A DNA stretch of 40,862 nucleotides from Candidatus Zipacnadia bacterium (GCA_029820565.1 JALGUR010000016.1:1-40862), one strand, 5' to 3'; positions 1-10,470 are shown, numbered from the stretch's first letter. Notes: generated by a model not told the origin, from the letters alone. Numbers and translations: made by a program.

Positions 1-1437
1 AGTCTGCACATCAGAGTGCATATAATGAACGCGGACGCCTAACTCCGCCAGGTAATCAGTGAGGTCTTCGGCCATTCGCTTGGTGAGGGTAGTCACCAGT
101 ACCCGCTGCTCTTTGTCCACCCGCTGCTTAATCTCGGCGACCAGGTTATCAATTTGTCCTTGCGTGGGCCGCACCTCCACGGGTGGGTCTACCAAGCCGG
201 TGGGCCGGACGATGAGTTCGACCACCTGCTCAGTGCGCTCTAATTCGTACGGCCCGGGCGTGGCGGAGGTGTAGACTACCTGGGTAGCCCGCTGCTCGAA
301 TTCCCGGAAATTAAACGGACGATTATCAAAAGCAGACGGCAGCCGGAAGCCATGTTCCACCAGGCTCTTTTTGCGCGAGCGGTCGCCCTCGTGCATCGCC
401 CGCAACTGCGGGATAGTTTGGTGAGACTCGTCAATAATGAGTAGGTAGTCGTCCGGGAAATAGTCTATCAAAGTGTACGGGGGCTCGCCCGACGCGCGGC
501 CATCAAAGTGGCGCGAGTAGTTCTCGATGCCCTGGCAGTAACCGATCTCCCGAATCATCTCCATATCGTAACGGGTGCGCTGCTCTAAGCGCTGGGCTTC
601 CAGGAGCCGCCCTTGCTCCTCAAAGGATCGCAGCCTCTCCTGTAATTCCTGCTTGATTTGGCCCAGTGCCTGTTCGGTGCGTTCCCGTGAGGCGACAAAG
701 TGAGTAGCCGGGAAGACGATAGTGCGGTCTTGCTGGTCCAGGATTTCGCCAGTCAATTCATCCAGCACCATAATGCGTTCAATTTCGTCACCAAACATCT
801 CAATACGGGTAATCAGGTCCTGGTCCATCGGATGAATTTCGATGACGTCACCACGGGCGCGGAACTCGCCTCTATCGGGGGCCAGATCGTTGCGCGAGAA
901 CTGCATTCTGACTAACTGCCGCAGTATTTCATCACGGTCTACATGCTGGTCGGTATGGACATCCAGGATTATCTCCTGATACATCTCCGGAGAACCCAAG
1001 CCATATATGCACGAGACCGAGGCGACGACCAGCACATCGCGACGCTGCATCACCGCTTGTGTGGCGGAGTGGCGGAGGCGGTCAATTTCGTCATTGATAG
1101 AGGAATCCTTCTCAATGTAGGTGTCGGTTTGAGGAAGGTAGGCCTCGGGTTGGTAGTAGTCGTAGTAACTGACAAAGTACTCCACCGCATTGTTAGGGAA
1201 GAAATCTCTGAATTCAGCACACAGTTGGCCGGCCAGGGTCTTGTTATGGACTATGACCAGGGTCGGCTTCTGGACCTGCTCAATGACCTTGGCCATTGTA
1301 TAGGTTTTGCCCGAACCGGTAATGCCCAGGAGCACCTGGTGGCGATAGCCCTGTTTGATGCCTTCGGCCAGGTGGGTGATGGCCTGGGGCTGGTCGCCCT
1401 TAGGCTGGTATTCAGAGACCACTTCAAACTGCGGCAT
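1..1437 (-). CDS. uvrB: UvrABC excinuclease subunit B (3'-truncated by window edge)
   Basis: UvrB is the damage-verifying helicase-like subunit of nucleotide excision repair; it is loaded by UvrA and recruits UvrC. Reading the minus strand from the ATG at 1437 gives [20 protein letters not shown], the family N-terminus. It is followed by Walker A GITGSGKT, the beta-hairpin segment around [14 protein letters not shown], the helicase motif [18 protein letters not shown], and the motif leading to YMHSDVQT at the window edge. About 479 of the usual 660-680 residues are present, so the C-terminal helicase part and the UvrC-binding UVR domain lie outside the window. The gene has its own promoter (-10 TATAAT at 1471-1476), so it need not be read only from the upstream exported-protein genes. 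The assignment is secure. Confidence 0.97.
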   Translation of the reverse strand, partial: MPQFEVVSEYQPKGDQPQAITHLAEGIKQGYRHQVLLGITGSGKTYTMAKVIEQVQKPTLVIVHNKTLAGQLCAEFRDFFPNNAVEYFVSYYDYYQPEAYLPQTDTYIEKDSSINDEIDRLRHSATQAVMQRRDVLVVASVSCIYGLGSPEMYQEIILDVHTDQHVDRDEILRQLVRMQFSRNDLAPDRGEFRARGDVIEIHPMDQDLITRIEMFGDEIERIMVLDELTGEILDQQDRTIVFPATHFVASRERTEQALGQIKQELQERLRSFEEQGRLLEAQRLEQRTRYDMEMIREIGYCQGIENYSRHFDGRASGEPPYTLIDYFPDDYLLIIDESHQTIPQLRAMHEGDRSRKKSLVEHGFRLPSAFDNRPFNFREFEQRATQVVYTSATPGPYELERTEQVVELIVRPTGLVDPPVEVRPTQGQIDNLVAEIKQRVDKEQRVLVTTLTKRMAEDLTDYLAELGVRVHYMHSDVQT

Positions 1438-1470
1438 TTTACATTCGCCTTTGTGCCCCTAATTGGCATA

Positions 1471-1499
1471 ATTATAGCACAAAACCTGGACACTGTCGC
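1471..1499 (-). promoter_or_regulatory. Sigma-70-type promoter for uvrB
   Basis: On the minus strand a GCGACA element (1494-1499, four of six matches to TTGACA) lies 17 bases from a perfect TATAAT (1471-1476), 33 bases upstream of the uvrB ATG. It sits in the only non-coding gap between uvrB and the barrel gene. No SOS box was recognised. Confidence 0.7.
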
Positions 1500-1540
1500 G
1501 CCCAGGTCGGTGCGGTTTAGCAGACCAGTCTATGGATTGA

Positions 1541-3532
1541 TTAGAAAGTCCCGCGCAGCCCAGTCAACTCCAGGCTAAATCTGCCAGTGTCTTGAGAGTA
1601 CCTGAGGCCAATTTCGCGATTCTGCCAGACACACCAACCCGCCTCCAGTTCAACATCATCAAACTTAGCGTCCTCAAACTTGTAGTAAGTGCCCAGCAGC
1701 CCCAGGCGCCAACGATCAGTTAGATAGTAGTCAAAGGCCAGATAGCCATAAGTGCTGTCGTCAGTCAGGTCCCAACTGGCGCTGAGATAAGTGGCCCACT
1801 TGTTAGCAGAGGCCCGCACATCGGTGCTAAGCATCTGGCGCCAGCCCTGATGATAAGCATCACCGGAGGCATATTCGGTACTGTAGTTAACATACAAATC
1901 GGCCGAACGGCCGAAATACTTGCGCAAGCGCAGACCACCCCGAGCGTTGTTGGCGCTGTAATCAGCAGTGTCCCAGGAATAGACGTTACTTACAGTAGGT
2001 GTCAGCCACGCCTGGCGGCCCAGCCGCCAGGAATGAAAGTCCAGGCCGCTATATAGTTCGTTAGAGAATATTAGTCCGGATTTCTCCTCAGCACTATGAC
2101 GCAAGCCCAGAGATGTTCCCAGGCGAAAAGTGTCCCGCCCGTCAGCGCTGAAGGGCCGAGGTGATGTCAGCCAATCAGCCTCCACTCCGTAACTATCCGC
2201 TGCACTCGCCAGCAGATCATAGTAACTGCGCATATTGAGACTATATCCATCACGGTAGTCATAGATGTTGGCATCAGCAAAGACATTACGGTGGTCGGGC
2301 CAGCCGACGCTGAAATCGCCAAAGGCTTCGCCGAAAACCGGGCGGCGGTCATTCCACTCCATTCCCCAATCACTGCGGGGCAACCCGCCGATGACTACAC
2401 TGCCCTCAGCATTGCCGCTGCGGTACTCTTCCCGCAGACCCAGGCTCCAGCCCTCAGAGGCTACCACACTTCCAGCCCGTGCGCCGCGCTGGACTTCTAC
2501 TGATCCCGTGGTGTGGTCAGTCACCCGATAGAAGAACGGAAAATTCACAGCCAGCCCGCCGTCTGAACTCAGGCCCAGGACCTGGGTGTTAGAGGCACCT
2601 GTATACCCTGGCATACCAATAATCCAGTAGGGAGGCAGGCTCATAGCCTTCTGGCCATCAATGTAGACTACCCCATGACGCAGCACAATTTTCTCATCCA
2701 CAAACACGGAGACACTGTCGGCCACCAGCCAGGTCTGCGCGTAGGAGTCGTTGAAGCGAAAGGCATCGTGGGGCAGGTCCCAGTCAAACTCGCGCGGGCT
2801 AAGGTTGTAAATGTCGAACAATACTCTTTCTACTTCTCCATCGGCAAACCGGCGTAAGGCACCGCGCTTGCGGCGCACATCAAAGTATAAATCCTCCCCA
2901 GACAACTCCTGATCACCCCGCTTGATCACCGTCGGTTCGGCCTTGAGAACCATTTGCCCGATGTCAAGTTGAAGGATGTCACCACCTTCTACCGTCATTC
3001 CCGCATATCGAGCCTGTGCTCCATCGCGGGCTTCGACCATATTCAGGTCCAGGGAGTAAGCCACCCATGCGCCCCGGATGTCTACGACGCGGGCCTCAGG
3101 AGCGGCAAGTTCCCCCTTGGGTAGAAACTCAACAACGGCAGAATTCCTACTGTCCTGGACGCTTATTGTTATCGTTGCGGTTCCAGGAGTATCACTACTG
3201 GCGAAGGCAAGGGCGAACCCGCCAGAGGTACGGACGGTCAGGCTGGGACGCTTGTCGGTCTTGGCTTCGCTGAGTAGACCCAGGTCAGTGTGCATAACTA
3301 TCGGGGTATCGTCGGGGAGATGTTGCCCCTGGGCATCACGCACTTCGACCCGGATACGGGCGCGGGTCTGTCCATCAGCCGGCACCCGTCGCGGACTAAC
3401 TGCTACTCTAATAATGCCTACATGGCCAAAACGGACACCTTGAGCCTGACAGTGATATTGCTTACTCGTCACTGCCATAAGCAAGATGCCCGCTGCCATG
3501 TACAGCAGTACTGTATGCCGCAAACCCCTCAT
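1541..3532 (-). CDS. Exported outer-membrane beta-barrel protein with Big_1 Ig-like and OstA/LptD-like domains
   Basis: Starting at the ATG at 3532, which has GAGG five bases upstream, the 663-residue product begins with a signal peptide (MRGLRHTVLLYMAAGILLMA). An upstream in-frame GTG at 3574 would extend it by 14 residues but has no ribosome binding site. Residues about 40-125 look like an invasin-type Big_1 Ig domain (VSPRRVPADGQTRARIRVEV). Residues about 170-260 resemble the OstA-like beta-jellyroll of LptA/LptD. The rest is alternating amphipathic strands rich in Tyr, Trp and Asp, ending in ELTGLRGTF, the terminal Phe expected of a BAM substrate. The protein probably sits in the outer membrane. 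An LPS-transport role is only suggested by the OstA-like stretch; it lacks LptD's usual length. It is the last gene before uvrB in the run of exported proteins. Confidence 0.75.
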   Translation of the reverse strand: MRGLRHTVLLYMAAGILLMAVTSKQYHCQAQGVRFGHVGIIRVAVSPRRVPADGQTRARIRVEVRDAQGQHLPDDTPIVMHTDLGLLSEAKTDKRPSLTVRTSGGFALAFASSDTPGTATITISVQDSRNSAVVEFLPKGELAAPEARVVDIRGAWVAYSLDLNMVEARDGAQARYAGMTVEGGDILQLDIGQMVLKAEPTVIKRGDQELSGEDLYFDVRRKRGALRRFADGEVERVLFDIYNLSPREFDWDLPHDAFRFNDSYAQTWLVADSVSVFVDEKIVLRHGVVYIDGQKAMSLPPYWIIGMPGYTGASNTQVLGLSSDGGLAVNFPFFYRVTDHTTGSVEVQRGARAGSVVASEGWSLGLREEYRSGNAEGSVVIGGLPRSDWGMEWNDRRPVFGEAFGDFSVGWPDHRNVFADANIYDYRDGYSLNMRSYYDLLASAADSYGVEADWLTSPRPFSADGRDTFRLGTSLGLRHSAEEKSGLIFSNELYSGLDFHSWRLGRQAWLTPTVSNVYSWDTADYSANNARGGLRLRKYFGRSADLYVNYSTEYASGDAYHQGWRQMLSTDVRASANKWATYLSASWDLTDDSTYGYLAFDYYLTDRWRLGLLGTYYKFEDAKFDDVELEAGWCVWQNREIGLRYSQDTGRFSLELTGLRGTF

Positions 3533-3587
3533 CCTGGCCTCAGGCTGTACCGATTGCTGCTGGTTGCGTGTCACGCCGGGCCGCGCT

Positions 3588-4661
3588 CTATGGCCGCGTG
3601 TAAGTTACGGGGCCGAACTGCACCCACCCACTCCAGGCCTGGTTAGTGTACACCGAGCGAATACGGTACTGATAGATGTTGTCGTCACTTACATCAAAGT
3701 CGGGCCAGGAAGTGCGGCCACTGTCGCAATTGCCATGGTCAATGTACTGCCAAGGGCTGTTGTTGACGGACCGCTGAATCTGATATTTCAGTAGGATCAG
3801 TTCGGTATCTGGCGGTGGATTCCAAAATAGTCGGATAGCATTGCTTTCTACCCGCAGCGATGTAGGCGTCGGCGGCACTGCGCCTTCTGGCGTAGCTTCT
3901 CTCTCGTTACCTTTGTTGCTCAGCAGTAGGGCCAGTGCGCCCACAACCAGCACCGGTCCCAGCCACTTCCACTTATTCTTCTTTTCCAGCGGTTTGGCCC
4001 GGCCTTCAGGAAACTCAATGGCAGAGCGGCCGGCGAGTATCTGTTGGAACTTGTAGGCGGCATCGGCCAGCGCCCCGCGAACCAACGGACGGTTACTGCC
4101 CTCATAGTTCACCAAAGTCCGGCTGAGGCCGGTGAGGCTGATGGTTGATTTCGCCTCAATAGCCGCCTGGGGCTGATCAGCCTCCAGATCATAGTTGGGT
4201 CCGACCAGGAAGTATTGGCCCCGGAGGGTAACTTCAACTTGGCGAGGCTGGCGCTGGATTTCAAGAGCTTGAAGGGTGGCGATAATAACGCCATCCATGC
4301 CCAGTATATGGCCAATGGTAATGGCTGCGGCCGGCTCGGTAGGAGCCGCCTGAGCGTAGGCTGGCAGTAATTGACCTTCACTGATGGCTCGTTGCACTAT
4401 CGGCGAGGTGCGGTCGAACTCGGTACATACTATCTCATCGGAGTCATTAAGAGCGACTTGTAGTTTGTTAGTGGCGAGGCGACTGAGGTCTTTGATACCC
4501 GCGTCGGTGTTGTCCACTACTGCGAACAACAGCACACGCTGAACATAGTCAACTTGCGCCTCACAAGGCCGTATGCTCCAGGGCACTAAGGGCAGGATTA
4601 GTGCAACAATCACGAGCCCACTAACGGTTCTCGTAAGTCTGCTTAATCTGATATAGGTCAC
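3588..4661 (-). CDS. Exported protein: CsgG/TolB-N-like domain, transmembrane helix, fibronectin-III-like domain
   Basis: This 357-residue product starts at a GTG (4661) with a GGGGG ribosome binding site about nine bases upstream. It has a signal peptide (about 1-36), then an alpha/beta domain (about 40-180; VQRVLLFAVVDNTDAG ... ILGMDGVIIATL) of the kind found in CsgG and TolB N-terminal domains. A hydrophobic helix (WLGPVLVVGALALLLS, about 238-255) follows, and then a fibronectin type III-like domain (about 270-357). The layout matches the larger protein at 11756-13654, so the two look like distant paralogues. A TATAAT at 4693-4698 lies upstream without a convincing -35. The barrel gene follows after a short gap. 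I cannot assign a function; a periplasmic or inner-membrane-anchored scaffold is an inference. Confidence 0.7.
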   Translation of the reverse strand: MTYIRLSRLTRTVSGLVIVALILPLVPWSIRPCEAQVDYVQRVLLFAVVDNTDAGIKDLSRLATNKLQVALNDSDEIVCTEFDRTSPIVQRAISEGQLLPAYAQAAPTEPAAAITIGHILGMDGVIIATLQALEIQRQPRQVEVTLRGQYFLVGPNYDLEADQPQAAIEAKSTISLTGLSRTLVNYEGSNRPLVRGALADAAYKFQQILAGRSAIEFPEGRAKPLEKKNKWKWLGPVLVVGALALLLSNKGNEREATPEGAVPPTPTSLRVESNAIRLFWNPPPDTELILLKYQIQRSVNNSPWQYIDHGNCDSGRTSWPDFDVSDDNIYQYRIRSVYTNQAWSGWVQFGPVTYTRP

Positions 4662-4719
4662 TGTCTCTGACCCCCTTTAGGGCTGCGTATAGATTATAGG
4701 ATAGACAACCGCTGACACC

Positions 4720-7569
4720 TTATCGTGTCACTGCCATACTGGTAACCGCTCTGCTTACTCGTCCAGTATCAGGCGACTGGGCTGTTATTTCACACAGATA
4801 CCGGCCGGCGGGCAGTGCCGTACCTCGATCGGAGCGGCCATTCCACAACGTGGTGTTCGTTCCTGCCCCTGCGATCTGGGCCTGCTGAAGTTGCTTGACT
4901 ACTACACCTGATATGTTTCTGATCTGTATATTAACACTGGCCGGGGCACTAAGCGTATAAGATATTACCCAGTTGCCCTGTGGGGCAGCTGCAGCATGGG
5001 CTTCAGTAACGGCCGGCCCAGTATCATCTTGAGGCTGTACCGTAATTTTGAAGAGCCGCTGGCCACCGTTGCCACTGTTGTACTGATATGAACTGGTAGT
5101 TCGCATATATCGGCGCCGGCCAGTAGCAGCGTCCTGTAGTACGGCAGTCAGGGACGAGGGCAATGTGCTTAGATTAGGCCAAGACAGTACAATATCTTGG
5201 TCAGGTGCATTAGTAGTTATCGCCAGTTCCCAGGTATTCTCGGCGCGGTCAGCCGGCCGCATATCTACCAGACACGGCGGCCCTGCTCCTTGGCTGCTGA
5301 CGAATTCAGCCTGTAACGCCGGGCCTCGGCTCAGCGGCACCGGCGGACTGGGTACGTCAGTACGATCAAAGCCCTGGGCCGAAGTAGGCGAGACGCCAAA
5401 GGCCCGCCCCGTTCGGCGCAGCCCAGCTCCCGTCACCGCAAGTGCCACTTGCCAGCCGTCCTCTTCGTCAGCAGTCAATTTAGTGCTTTGGGGCTGCTGC
5501 ATAGGCATCAAAGCAGTAGAAGCTGGGAAGACTAAGGTAATATCATCCTTGACCAATAACCAGTAGCCTACGTACGGATCCAGGCGAATTTGAGTCAACT
5601 CCGTCTCCCACTGATAGGGCTCGCCGCCCGCGTCATAGGTTTGAGGATTGAAACTGAATAGGGTCGGCTGGAGCAGGTCACGGGCTATGGCCTCGGTCAT
5701 CGTCCACTCACGCCCATAAGGTCCGATTACGTGCAGGCGATCGAACCTTATGGGGATAGTAAGCGGAGAACCTATCTGGTTCCAATAGGGGGTAAGGCTT
5801 ACCGAGTAGGACTGACTGAGAGGGAGGCTCTGGGCATCTGCTGGTAACTCCACCGTCACTCCGGCCCGGTTCAGCAGCCAGTAACCCAGTCCCGGTGATA
5901 CACGGGTGACAAACGCCTCGGGGAACCAGCGATACGTGAGGCTCTCGGGGTCATAGCGAATAAATGCCGCCGAGCCCCCAGCACGCAGGCTGCCCAGACT
6001 CTCAAAAACGTGCTCAGCATCATTGTTAGTGAACTCGTAGGGCACCGAGATCATCTCTAACCCGCTTGCTGACGGCAGGGGCTTGAGTACCGGCAACGCC
6101 GGAATGTATATCTTACGGTGGACTGTCTTGCCCCGAGGTCCAGTAAACTTCAGTACGGCTATGCCGGGACGAGCGCCGGAGGCCTCCACGGTCCAAGTGG
6201 CACTGGCGAGATCATTACGGCCGACTAAGCCCAGAGACTTAGTGCGGGCCTGAGTAGCGGGAGAGAGAGCCAAGCCTTCGGGCAGATCAATAGTGGCGGT
6301 TGCGTTGGACAATACCGAAGGGCTGAAATTGTCGACGTACAAGGCTACGGGGAACGGGGACTGACCATCCTGATCAGCCAGGTAATACTTCTCAGTAATG
6401 TCGGGCGTAGCCGGGTCATCACCTGCTTGTTGGATTAGTTTATAAGGCCCGTAGCCCGCAACAGCAAAGGGCGGGTCATAATCGGCGGAGGCGGCCCCCA
6501 GCCCCCAATAGGTCACGTATCGTCGCGATTGGCCCACCGCCAACCTTTCTTCCTCCCATTTGACCGCATAGGCCCAATCATCATCGGTAATGGGAGCAAG
6601 AACATTAGGCATATAATCGAACCAACTACCCATAATATGGCCATAGAGACCAAACTCTACGGCATCGGGTAGGCCCGCGGCCTCGTCGGCCCAACTCGGG
6701 CTGTGCACCTCGGCCGCGTCAATCACTCCCTTAAGAACAATCTGGGGATTATCCGGATTATCGTAGGTTACCCAACTGGCAGGCATCATGACCGAAGGCT
6801 CCTGAGGGTCGGGGAAGACTCGTTCGCTTTCAACTACAGTGCCATCGGGCAGGAATACGGGGCTGCCATCATACTCGGTAGCGCCGCCGAAGCGGGTATC
6901 AAAGGCTATCCTGGTGCCCACCAGTTGTTCAACATCCGAGATGTTAGTGATGATTAGCTCGACCATCAACATATCGTGAATCAGAGTAAACTGGTGGTAG
7001 ACTTCCAAAAACTGAGTGGCCTCACTGGCAGTATCTTCGTCCACGGGGATAGCGGCGGTGCCTTGCACCGCTCGGCGGGTGGTTTGGAGCGGAGCCGGCC
7101 AGTAATTCTCCACCCCGCCGGGAGTGCCGGTCGCACCAGCCGCTTCCATCAACTCGTGGATGTCGACATACCGACCTTCAATGTCACTATCAGTACTGGT
7201 ACGGTTTATGGAGAATTGAATCCGAGAAGTGAAAGCATAGAAATCGTTGGTACTAAGGTATTCGCGGCTGCAAATAGCACGCGCCTCGTCGCCCAGACGG
7301 GTAGGGTTGCCGCCCTGGGGGGCACTGGCGCCAGTCAGCAATTGGAAGCGACCGGCCGGCCGCATCCAGTAATCTTCATCAACCAGAACAACTTCCGGGG
7401 CGGCCACTATCAGGCGGGTCAGTCCTCCCGGATGAGTGACATCGTGTACGTACTGCGCCAGTTGCGTCCAGCCGGCTGCCGCAGACAGCACCAGTAGGAA
7501 GACAACACTTAGTGCCATTGTTGTTGCAGCTATTAGTTGTTTTCTGCTACGCTCGCTGCCACCAATCAC
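4720..7569 (-). CDS. Large exported surface protein with duplicated 'GYW' domain and C-terminal FlgD-like Ig module
   Basis: The 949-residue product starts at a GTG (7569) with GAGGAG about 11 bases upstream and has a signal peptide ending near residue 35. Residues about 40-490 are a beta-rich region I do not recognise. At about 503-690 comes a duplicated module whose halves begin GLEMISVPYEF and WNQIGSPLTIP and each end in GYWLL. Next is a beta-sandwich (about 700-860), in which the 'GYD' and 'PP' landmarks of the related proteins are partly preserved. The last 85 residues form a FlgD-type Ig module (IRNISGVVVKQL ... LWNGRSDRG ... LPAGRYLCEITA). The same three-part C-terminus is found in the proteins at 7604-10363 and 13774-18855. 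In other phyla such modules act as C-terminal sorting or anchoring domains; that role is inferred here. Confidence 0.75.
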   Translation of the reverse strand: MIGGSERSRKQLIAATTMALSVVFLLVLSAAAGWTQLAQYVHDVTHPGGLTRLIVAAPEVVLVDEDYWMRPAGRFQLLTGASAPQGGNPTRLGDEARAICSREYLSTNDFYAFTSRIQFSINRTSTDSDIEGRYVDIHELMEAAGATGTPGGVENYWPAPLQTTRRAVQGTAAIPVDEDTASEATQFLEVYHQFTLIHDMLMVELIITNISDVEQLVGTRIAFDTRFGGATEYDGSPVFLPDGTVVESERVFPDPQEPSVMMPASWVTYDNPDNPQIVLKGVIDAAEVHSPSWADEAAGLPDAVEFGLYGHIMGSWFDYMPNVLAPITDDDWAYAVKWEEERLAVGQSRRYVTYWGLGAASADYDPPFAVAGYGPYKLIQQAGDDPATPDITEKYYLADQDGQSPFPVALYVDNFSPSVLSNATATIDLPEGLALSPATQARTKSLGLVGRNDLASATWTVEASGARPGIAVLKFTGPRGKTVHRKIYIPALPVLKPLPSASGLEMISVPYEFTNNDAEHVFESLGSLRAGGSAAFIRYDPESLTYRWFPEAFVTRVSPGLGYWLLNRAGVTVELPADAQSLPLSQSYSVSLTPYWNQIGSPLTIPIRFDRLHVIGPYGREWTMTEAIARDLLQPTLFSFNPQTYDAGGEPYQWETELTQIRLDPYVGYWLLVKDDITLVFPASTALMPMQQPQSTKLTADEEDGWQVALAVTGAGLRRTGRAFGVSPTSAQGFDRTDVPSPPVPLSRGPALQAEFVSSQGAGPPCLVDMRPADRAENTWELAITTNAPDQDIVLSWPNLSTLPSSLTAVLQDAATGRRRYMRTTSSYQYNSGNGGQRLFKITVQPQDDTGPAVTEAHAAAAPQGNWVISYTLSAPASVNIQIRNISGVVVKQLQQAQIAGAGTNTTLWNGRSDRGTALPAGRYLCEITAQSPDTGRVSRAVTSMAVTR

Positions 7570-7603
7570 TTGGCTGTCAGCTCCTCTCGGTTGTCTGCAC
7601 CAG

Positions 7604-10363
7604 CTACGGCACTATCACAAATGGACGTATCTCCTGGACGGTTTGGCCGTCAGCAGTCCGGGCAGTTATCCGCGCCAGATATTTACCGGCCGGCACCCGG
7701 CTGCCGTGAGCATTGCGCCCGTTCCACAACACCATCTCCACCTTATCGCCGTTACTGGACCGCTCGGGGAATCCTTTAATCAAGGCTCCCGAAATGTTGC
7801 GTATTTCAGCAGTCACTTCGCCCGGTTGTGAGAGGGCATAAGTGATGATAACGCCGCCACTGGGCGCGGCTTGGGCACTTACCCCGCTGAGAACCAGCAT
7901 ATCTTCGCCCTGTTTGTAAGCCACAATGCGCAGATGACGTACTCCGCCGCCGTCTGCTGTAGTGAAGGTGTATCCGCTGCTGGTGCGCATAAAGACGCGG
8001 CTTGCACTATCTACATCCTCCAGCATAAACTGCCAGCCCCGGGGTACAGTGGCGTTAAGCCGAGGCCACTGCACGGTGACCTGAGTATTGCCCAGACAGC
8101 ACGCCACCTCCACTTCCCAACTGTGCCTATCGGCCTGCCCCCCCCGCAGGTCTCGGGCATAAGGCCCGCTGTGTTGCTGCCAGTGCGGCTGGGGAATATA
8201 AGCGTGCAATGTGTCCAGGACCGCAGGCGGCTTAGAGATATCCAGACCGGGGTCGTAGCCGTCGGTGGCCTCGGGTTTGACTCCGATGTAGTTGGTCGGG
8301 TCACAGTAGGGGCCAGCAGTGGCCACAATCTGGACCTGCCATTGGTCCTCGGAGACTTTGGGCGCGGCTTCCGGTGCGTCGGGGGCTGCGCCAATCCCTA
8401 CTTGGGGTGCGTGCATAACTAATGTGGTATCTTCCCACACTCGCACCCAGTAGGCGTTGAACGGTTCCAGACTGGCGGCAAATGGGTCGGCCGGGAAGTC
8501 GTAATACCCTCCGCTGGCCGTAGTATGGAAACCAAACAGTACACCATCGGTAACTCCCGCAGCCACCGCCTCCGGCAGGCTCTGCCTGACACCATCGGTA
8601 ACAAACTGCACGCTACCCCAATCAATCGCGGTAGTGAACGGACAGCCTACCATATGCCAGCCTTGGGGTGGATTGTTGGTATAGGCCAGACGGATTTCGT
8701 AACTATCCACTCCCGTGATTCGTTGGCCTGTGATATTCAGGGTGGCCCGAGTGGTGAGGTCTACAAAGTATCCTAACCCAAGTGGAGGTAACTGTACTAC
8801 CGGTGTGGTTCCCCGAGCGTCAGGGGGGGCAAAACTGGCATACTCATCAGGATAGACGTGATACTTATTATAGGCTGAATCCTGCGGCCACCAGCGAGCC
8901 AGTTTGACGCTGGCCTCCGGCAGGCCAAACAATTCGGCCGGCGTCGGCACTTGCCCGGGCGCATAGGTATAGGGCAGCGAGAACATGTGCAAACCCGCCC
9001 CTATGGCGGGCACAGGTATCCGGAAATTGACTGTTGCCGGAGAGGCCGCATTGCCGGCCTTATCCGAAGCGCTTAGAGTTAACAGGTGGGTGGTGCGCGT
9101 TAGCGGCGAGGTGGGCCTATAAGTGAGAAGACCAGTGGCCGGGTTATAAGTGTATCCGGTTATCTCCTCGTCATCTAACATTAATTCAATGCTGTCAGGA
9201 TCGACGCCGGGTGCTTCATCAACTAAAGTGTTGACACTTTCTTGAGTTATATGGGCTATGATTGTCGGAGTCGTGGTAGCGACAAGTTCGCCCCCTCGGG
9301 GGGACGTGATGGTAATCGTGGGTGGAGGCGGCGCCTTTAGCCGAATTACCGTCACTGCGACGTGCTGCAAGTCCGCATAGGATCCGGCCCATTCCATCTC
9401 GTGGTCTCCGTAGTCCCAGGTATCGTGTATATAGACAATGGGAGGGGTTTGGGTGCTATCATAGCCGAAACCCACCATAGAATGCCCGGTAACGTGGATC
9501 ATAACCGGCCGTCCAGCGTCAATCTCTCTCTGAAAATCGGTGAAGGTGAATCCTTGTGTGTTCCCCGCATAGCCCCAAATGTATTGGTTGAAGACTGCCT
9601 CCACTGCGTAGCCACGCGATTCGGCAAAGAGGCGCATGCCGTGACCGCCGTCACGGAGGTTAGGTTCGTCACCGATGTAGTCGGAGTTAGCAGACCCATC
9701 ATCATTATAGAAAAAGTAAGTGCCGCCGTCCGGCAAGCCGTAGCGAGATTGACTGGTTCCCATGAAATCGGCCGTGCAATCTGCAGAGGTATGCTCAGGC
9801 CACCCATAAATCAGATAGGGATCGGGGCCAGGATGCAGGTATCCTACCCAATAGTCATCAACGTGCCCCCTCATTTCTAGTCCATCATACCCCTGATGGG
9901 TGGCACTGAGGGGACACTCACCGAATCCCGCTTCGGGGCCAGGCCCCCAGACGGCGTTGGTGAGGGGAAAAATGCCGTCATTGGTGGGACCGGTATACAT
10001 ACTGGGATAGCCCACGTTGTCGTAGTAGCCGACCATCATGGCGGCGGACGTGGCCGAACACCCATAGCACCAATCCATAGCCGGGAAATTGGGAAGAATT
10101 TTGACCTGCTGAGCCGGATAGTCTTCCTGAGCCGGACGAACTTGAGGTAGTTGTACTGTCGGCGCCCGATAGTTTTCGGGAGGCCGTCCAGGCACTATAA
10201 CCTGGTTGACAAGTTTCCCCTTGTACAGAAACTGCCTAACGATGTAGTCCTCCCAGGAAGCGGCTTGAGCGACTCCCATCCCTATGACAAATAAGCCTAT
10301 AACGACGAGTATCGTCAGTTTCATTGGGGAGGCTAACTTCTCAGTCCTACTGGCACGGATCAC
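7604..10363 (-). CDS. Exported C39-like (papain-fold) cysteine peptidase with shared C-terminal cassette
   Basis: I chose the GTG at 10363 because GGGAGGAGG (10371-10379) lies seven bases upstream; an in-frame ATG at 10423 has no such site. The 919-residue product has a signal peptide around MKLTILVVIGLFVIGMG. Its N-terminal third is a papain-like fold of the Peptidase_C39_2 type, with a Cys in WCYGCSATSAAMM (about residue 102), a His in VTGHSMVGFGYD and an Asp in IHDTWDYGDHE, which form a plausible catalytic triad. An Ig-like domain follows (about 350-455). Then comes the shared cassette: duplicated GLHMFSLPY/GWHMVGCPF module, a beta-sandwich with a GYDPGLDISKPP motif, and a final Ig module (EIRNISGALIKGF ... 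LWNGRNAHG ... VPAGKYLARITA). It is probably a secreted or surface-bound protease that may process its neighbours; the substrate is unknown. Confidence 0.78.
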   Translation of the reverse strand: MIRASRTEKLASPMKLTILVVIGLFVIGMGVAQAASWEDYIVRQFLYKGKLVNQVIVPGRPPENYRAPTVQLPQVRPAQEDYPAQQVKILPNFPAMDWCYGCSATSAAMMVGYYDNVGYPSMYTGPTNDGIFPLTNAVWGPGPEAGFGECPLSATHQGYDGLEMRGHVDDYWVGYLHPGPDPYLIYGWPEHTSADCTADFMGTSQSRYGLPDGGTYFFYNDDGSANSDYIGDEPNLRDGGHGMRLFAESRGYAVEAVFNQYIWGYAGNTQGFTFTDFQREIDAGRPVMIHVTGHSMVGFGYDSTQTPPIVYIHDTWDYGDHEMEWAGSYADLQHVAVTVIRLKAPPPPTITITSPRGGELVATTTPTIIAHITQESVNTLVDEAPGVDPDSIELMLDDEEITGYTYNPATGLLTYRPTSPLTRTTHLLTLSASDKAGNAASPATVNFRIPVPAIGAGLHMFSLPYTYAPGQVPTPAELFGLPEASVKLARWWPQDSAYNKYHVYPDEYASFAPPDARGTTPVVQLPPLGLGYFVDLTTRATLNITGQRITGVDSYEIRLAYTNNPPQGWHMVGCPFTTAIDWGSVQFVTDGVRQSLPEAVAAGVTDGVLFGFHTTASGGYYDFPADPFAASLEPFNAYWVRVWEDTTLVMHAPQVGIGAAPDAPEAAPKVSEDQWQVQIVATAGPYCDPTNYIGVKPEATDGYDPGLDISKPPAVLDTLHAYIPQPHWQQHSGPYARDLRGGQADRHSWEVEVACCLGNTQVTVQWPRLNATVPRGWQFMLEDVDSASRVFMRTSSGYTFTTADGGGVRHLRIVAYKQGEDMLVLSGVSAQAAPSGGVIITYALSQPGEVTAEIRNISGALIKGFPERSSNGDKVEMVLWNGRNAHGSRVPAGKYLARITARTADGQTVQEIRPFVIVP

Positions 10364-10470
10364 TGAATTTCCTCCTCCCGAGTGTAGGTTCAACTGCAAC
10401 CTATTACTATTAGTAGATATCACAATGTTTAGCGCCCGTAAGGCCTAACCATCACTGGAATCGGATTCGC

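Noticed and set aside
943..1578. Long plus-strand open frame opposite uvrB
   Set aside because: It is antisense to the well-conserved uvrB frame and has no recognisable domain or ribosome binding site.
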